Part shown: in pieces, positions 63,022 through 64,000 of the stretch
Position numbering within the stretch: the stretch's first letter is position 1
Layout of the letters: each line of letters starts with the position of its first letter
Assembly: GCA_900757795.1 (NCBI GenBank)
Contig: CAAEPE010000045.1
Coordinates: 70,101-134,100, forward strand
Direction: 5' to 3'
DNA: 64,000 nt
Source of the DNA: an uncultured Phascolarctobacterium sp.
GTDB lineage: Bacteria > Bacillota > Negativicutes > Acidaminococcales > Acidaminococcaceae
Notes under the pieces: model-generated
Database searches by the model: none
What the model was told of the DNA's origin: nothing
What the model saw: only the letters and a program-made list of their open reading frames with translations
Program-made: the position numbers and the translations under genes

Positions 63022-63900
63022 ATGAATAGTTTCAATCCTCCCGGCTTACTTCTTGCTAAAGAAAAATTTTTACAGAAGATAAAGTCCTTAAATCTGTTCA
63101 ACGATACCTTTGTTTCTGTTGTTTTCAAAAATAAAGGCGCTTGTCTGCATTTAATCCGAGAATTAATGCATAATCCAACTCTCAAAATTATTGAAATCCG
63201 CACGCAAAATGATATACCTCAGCTCATAAGTCATGGCGTCAGACTAGATATTTTGGCAGAAGATGAACAAGGAACAATTTATGAAATTGAAATTCAGCGA
63301 GTGGAAGAAATCGCTCCTACCCGCCGTATGCGCTTTTATTCCTCTGTTATCGACAGTGAGCTTTTACGCAAAGGCGTAAAATACGACCAGCTGCCTGAAG
63401 TTTATCTGTTTTATATATCTGAAGCAGATATATGGCACAAAGGTCAAACAGTCTATGAAGTAAAAAGCATTTTAAGCTATGCCGAAAATAACGCAATCCC
63501 TTATGACAACGGATTGCATACAATTTATGTCAATGCCGCAGTCGATGACGGTAGCAGCATTGCCAAACTAATGAATTACTTTAAAACAGCTAAGGCCGGC
63601 GATACCAGCCAAGGCGCATTGTCTGATTATGTAAATGAATTAAAATCCCCTGAAGGAGGTAAAAGAATTATGGGCGAATTTGAAAAATATTATCATGAAC
63701 TTGGTTTTAAAGAAGGCGTGGCTTCCGGCGAAGCACGCGGGGAAAAAATTGGTGAAGCTAGAGGCAAAGAGATTGGAGAAGCTCGTTTTGCTAAGCTGAT
63801 GGACAAGCTTTTCTCTCTTGGCAGATTTGAGGATGCCAAACGCATAACGCAAGACAAACAATACCGCGCTCAGCTGATGAAAGAATTTGCTATTCAATAA
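63022..63900 (+). CDS. PD-(D/E)XK nuclease-family protein (Rpn/recombination-promoting, transposase-like PDDEXK_2)
   Basis: The 292-residue protein has the core of the Rpn/PDDEXK_2 family: Asp76 in HGVRLDILAED, then Glu90-x-Gln92 in YEIEIQR (the E-x-K/Q variant of the catalytic set), RRMRFYSSVID and LPEVYLFYISEAD. These nucleases are often annotated as transposases and promote recombination. A basic C-terminal helix has GEARGEKIGEARGKEIGEAR-type repeats (about 236-255), a common feature of the family. It is divergent from the Cas12a-like gene with the small-RNA unit between. The relationship may be chance or a mobile-element context. Confidence 0.8.
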   Translation: MNSFNPPGLLLAKEKFLQKIKSLNLFNDTFVSVVFKNKGACLHLIRELMHNPTLKIIEIRTQNDIPQLISHGVRLDILAEDEQGTIYEIEIQRVEEIAPTRRMRFYSSVIDSELLRKGVKYDQLPEVYLFYISEADIWHKGQTVYEVKSILSYAENNAIPYDNGLHTIYVNAAVDDGSSIAKLMNYFKTAKAGDTSQGALSDYVNELKSPEGGKRIMGEFEKYYHELGFKEGVASGEARGEKIGEARGKEIGEARFAKLMDKLFSLGRFEDAKRITQDKQYRAQLMKEFAIQ

Positions 63901-63904
63901 AATG

Positions 63905-64000
63905 AGAGGGGGGTGCGGACAAAAACCTGGACTCCCACGGGCTTCGAAAGGAGCTGAATCATTATATATTCTCAAGACAAAATCGATATTGCATTACAGA
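63905..64000 (+). mobile_element. Possible 5' end of an insertion sequence (edge of window)
   Basis: Five bases after the PD-(D/E)XK stop codon, TGAGAGGGGGGTGCGGAC begins a stretch with AAAAACCTGGACTCCC, which resembles the TG...AAA...GGAC ends of IS3-type elements. AAAGGAG is then followed by an open frame reading IIYSQDKIDIALQ to the window end with an ATT as the only nearby start. I cannot see the rest, the opposite inverted repeat or a target duplication, so this is a hint only. Confidence 0.25.

Noticed and set aside
59557..64000. CRISPR array
   Set aside because: No series of regularly spaced direct repeats is visible on either strand; single repeat-like elements do not make an array.

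Overview
The window reads as a chromosomal stretch of a Gram-negative-walled Firmicute (class Negativicutes; an Acidaminococcaceae/Phascolarctobacterium-like genome is my best guess, by inference only). Firmicute markers are codY, the dprA-topA-trmFO-xerC order, dnaG-rpoD, ccpN-ppsR, mutS2, RNase HIII and an L-box lysine riboswitch. Diderm markers are an LptA/OstA-like periplasmic protein, an RND pump with its membrane-fusion partner and an ArnT-type lipid glycosyltransferase. HydF and the lar genes point to anaerobic fermentative metabolism. Most genes are on the minus strand.

Layout: 1-6.5 kb holds dprA, topA, trmFO, xerC and a truncated codY (all minus). 6.7-10.3 kb holds an MGDG-synthase-like glycosyltransferase and, on plus, a nicotinate phosphoribosyltransferase and hydF. 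10.5-14.3 kb is a full-length purL. 14.5-19.2 kb is the riboswitch-controlled diaminopimelate/lysine operon dapB-asd-lysC-dapA plus a CGGC-domain gene. 19.3-24 kb holds pnp, dut and two poorly known genes. 24.1-28.7 kb holds larB-larE-larC (nickel-pincer cofactor synthesis, with a His-rich LarC) and thrC. 28.8-32.2 kb holds a YbaK-type deacylase, nadE and an Asp/Glu racemase. 32.2-36.6 kb is an envelope-glycan cluster. 36.6-41.8 kb holds RNase HIII and an RND efflux operon. A CAU-anticodon tRNA, rpoD, dnaG, lptA-like, ppsR and ccpN follow to 47.7 kb, then a TGS-nucleoside kinase, an aminotransferase, mutS2, a U32 peptidase, zapA, a chagasin-like protein, gltX and an AlkA-like glycosylase to 59.6 kb.

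The unusual part is the right end, 59.6-64 kb. The minus-strand gene at 59707-62739 encodes a roughly 1005-1010-residue protein that aligns by eye with CRISPR Cas12a over its whole length, but it looks naturally nuclease-dead and miniaturised. The RuvC-I Asp is Tyr, nearly the whole Nuc domain is missing, and the REC lobe is about 150 residues shorter. RuvC-II Glu, RuvC-III Asp, the bridge helix and two of the three crRNA-processing positions are kept. No cas1, cas2, cas4 or CRISPR array is visible. Divergently from it runs a compact transcription unit with a strong promoter and a perfect intrinsic terminator, predicting a ~78-nt small RNA. A Cas12a-repeat-like hairpin lies just past the effector stop codon. 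Beyond these are a PD-(D/E)XK (Rpn/transposase-type) gene and what may be the start of an insertion sequence. I propose that this is an exapted, RNA-guided DNA-binding (non-cutting) Cas12a derivative. The guide, target and function are not established from this window.
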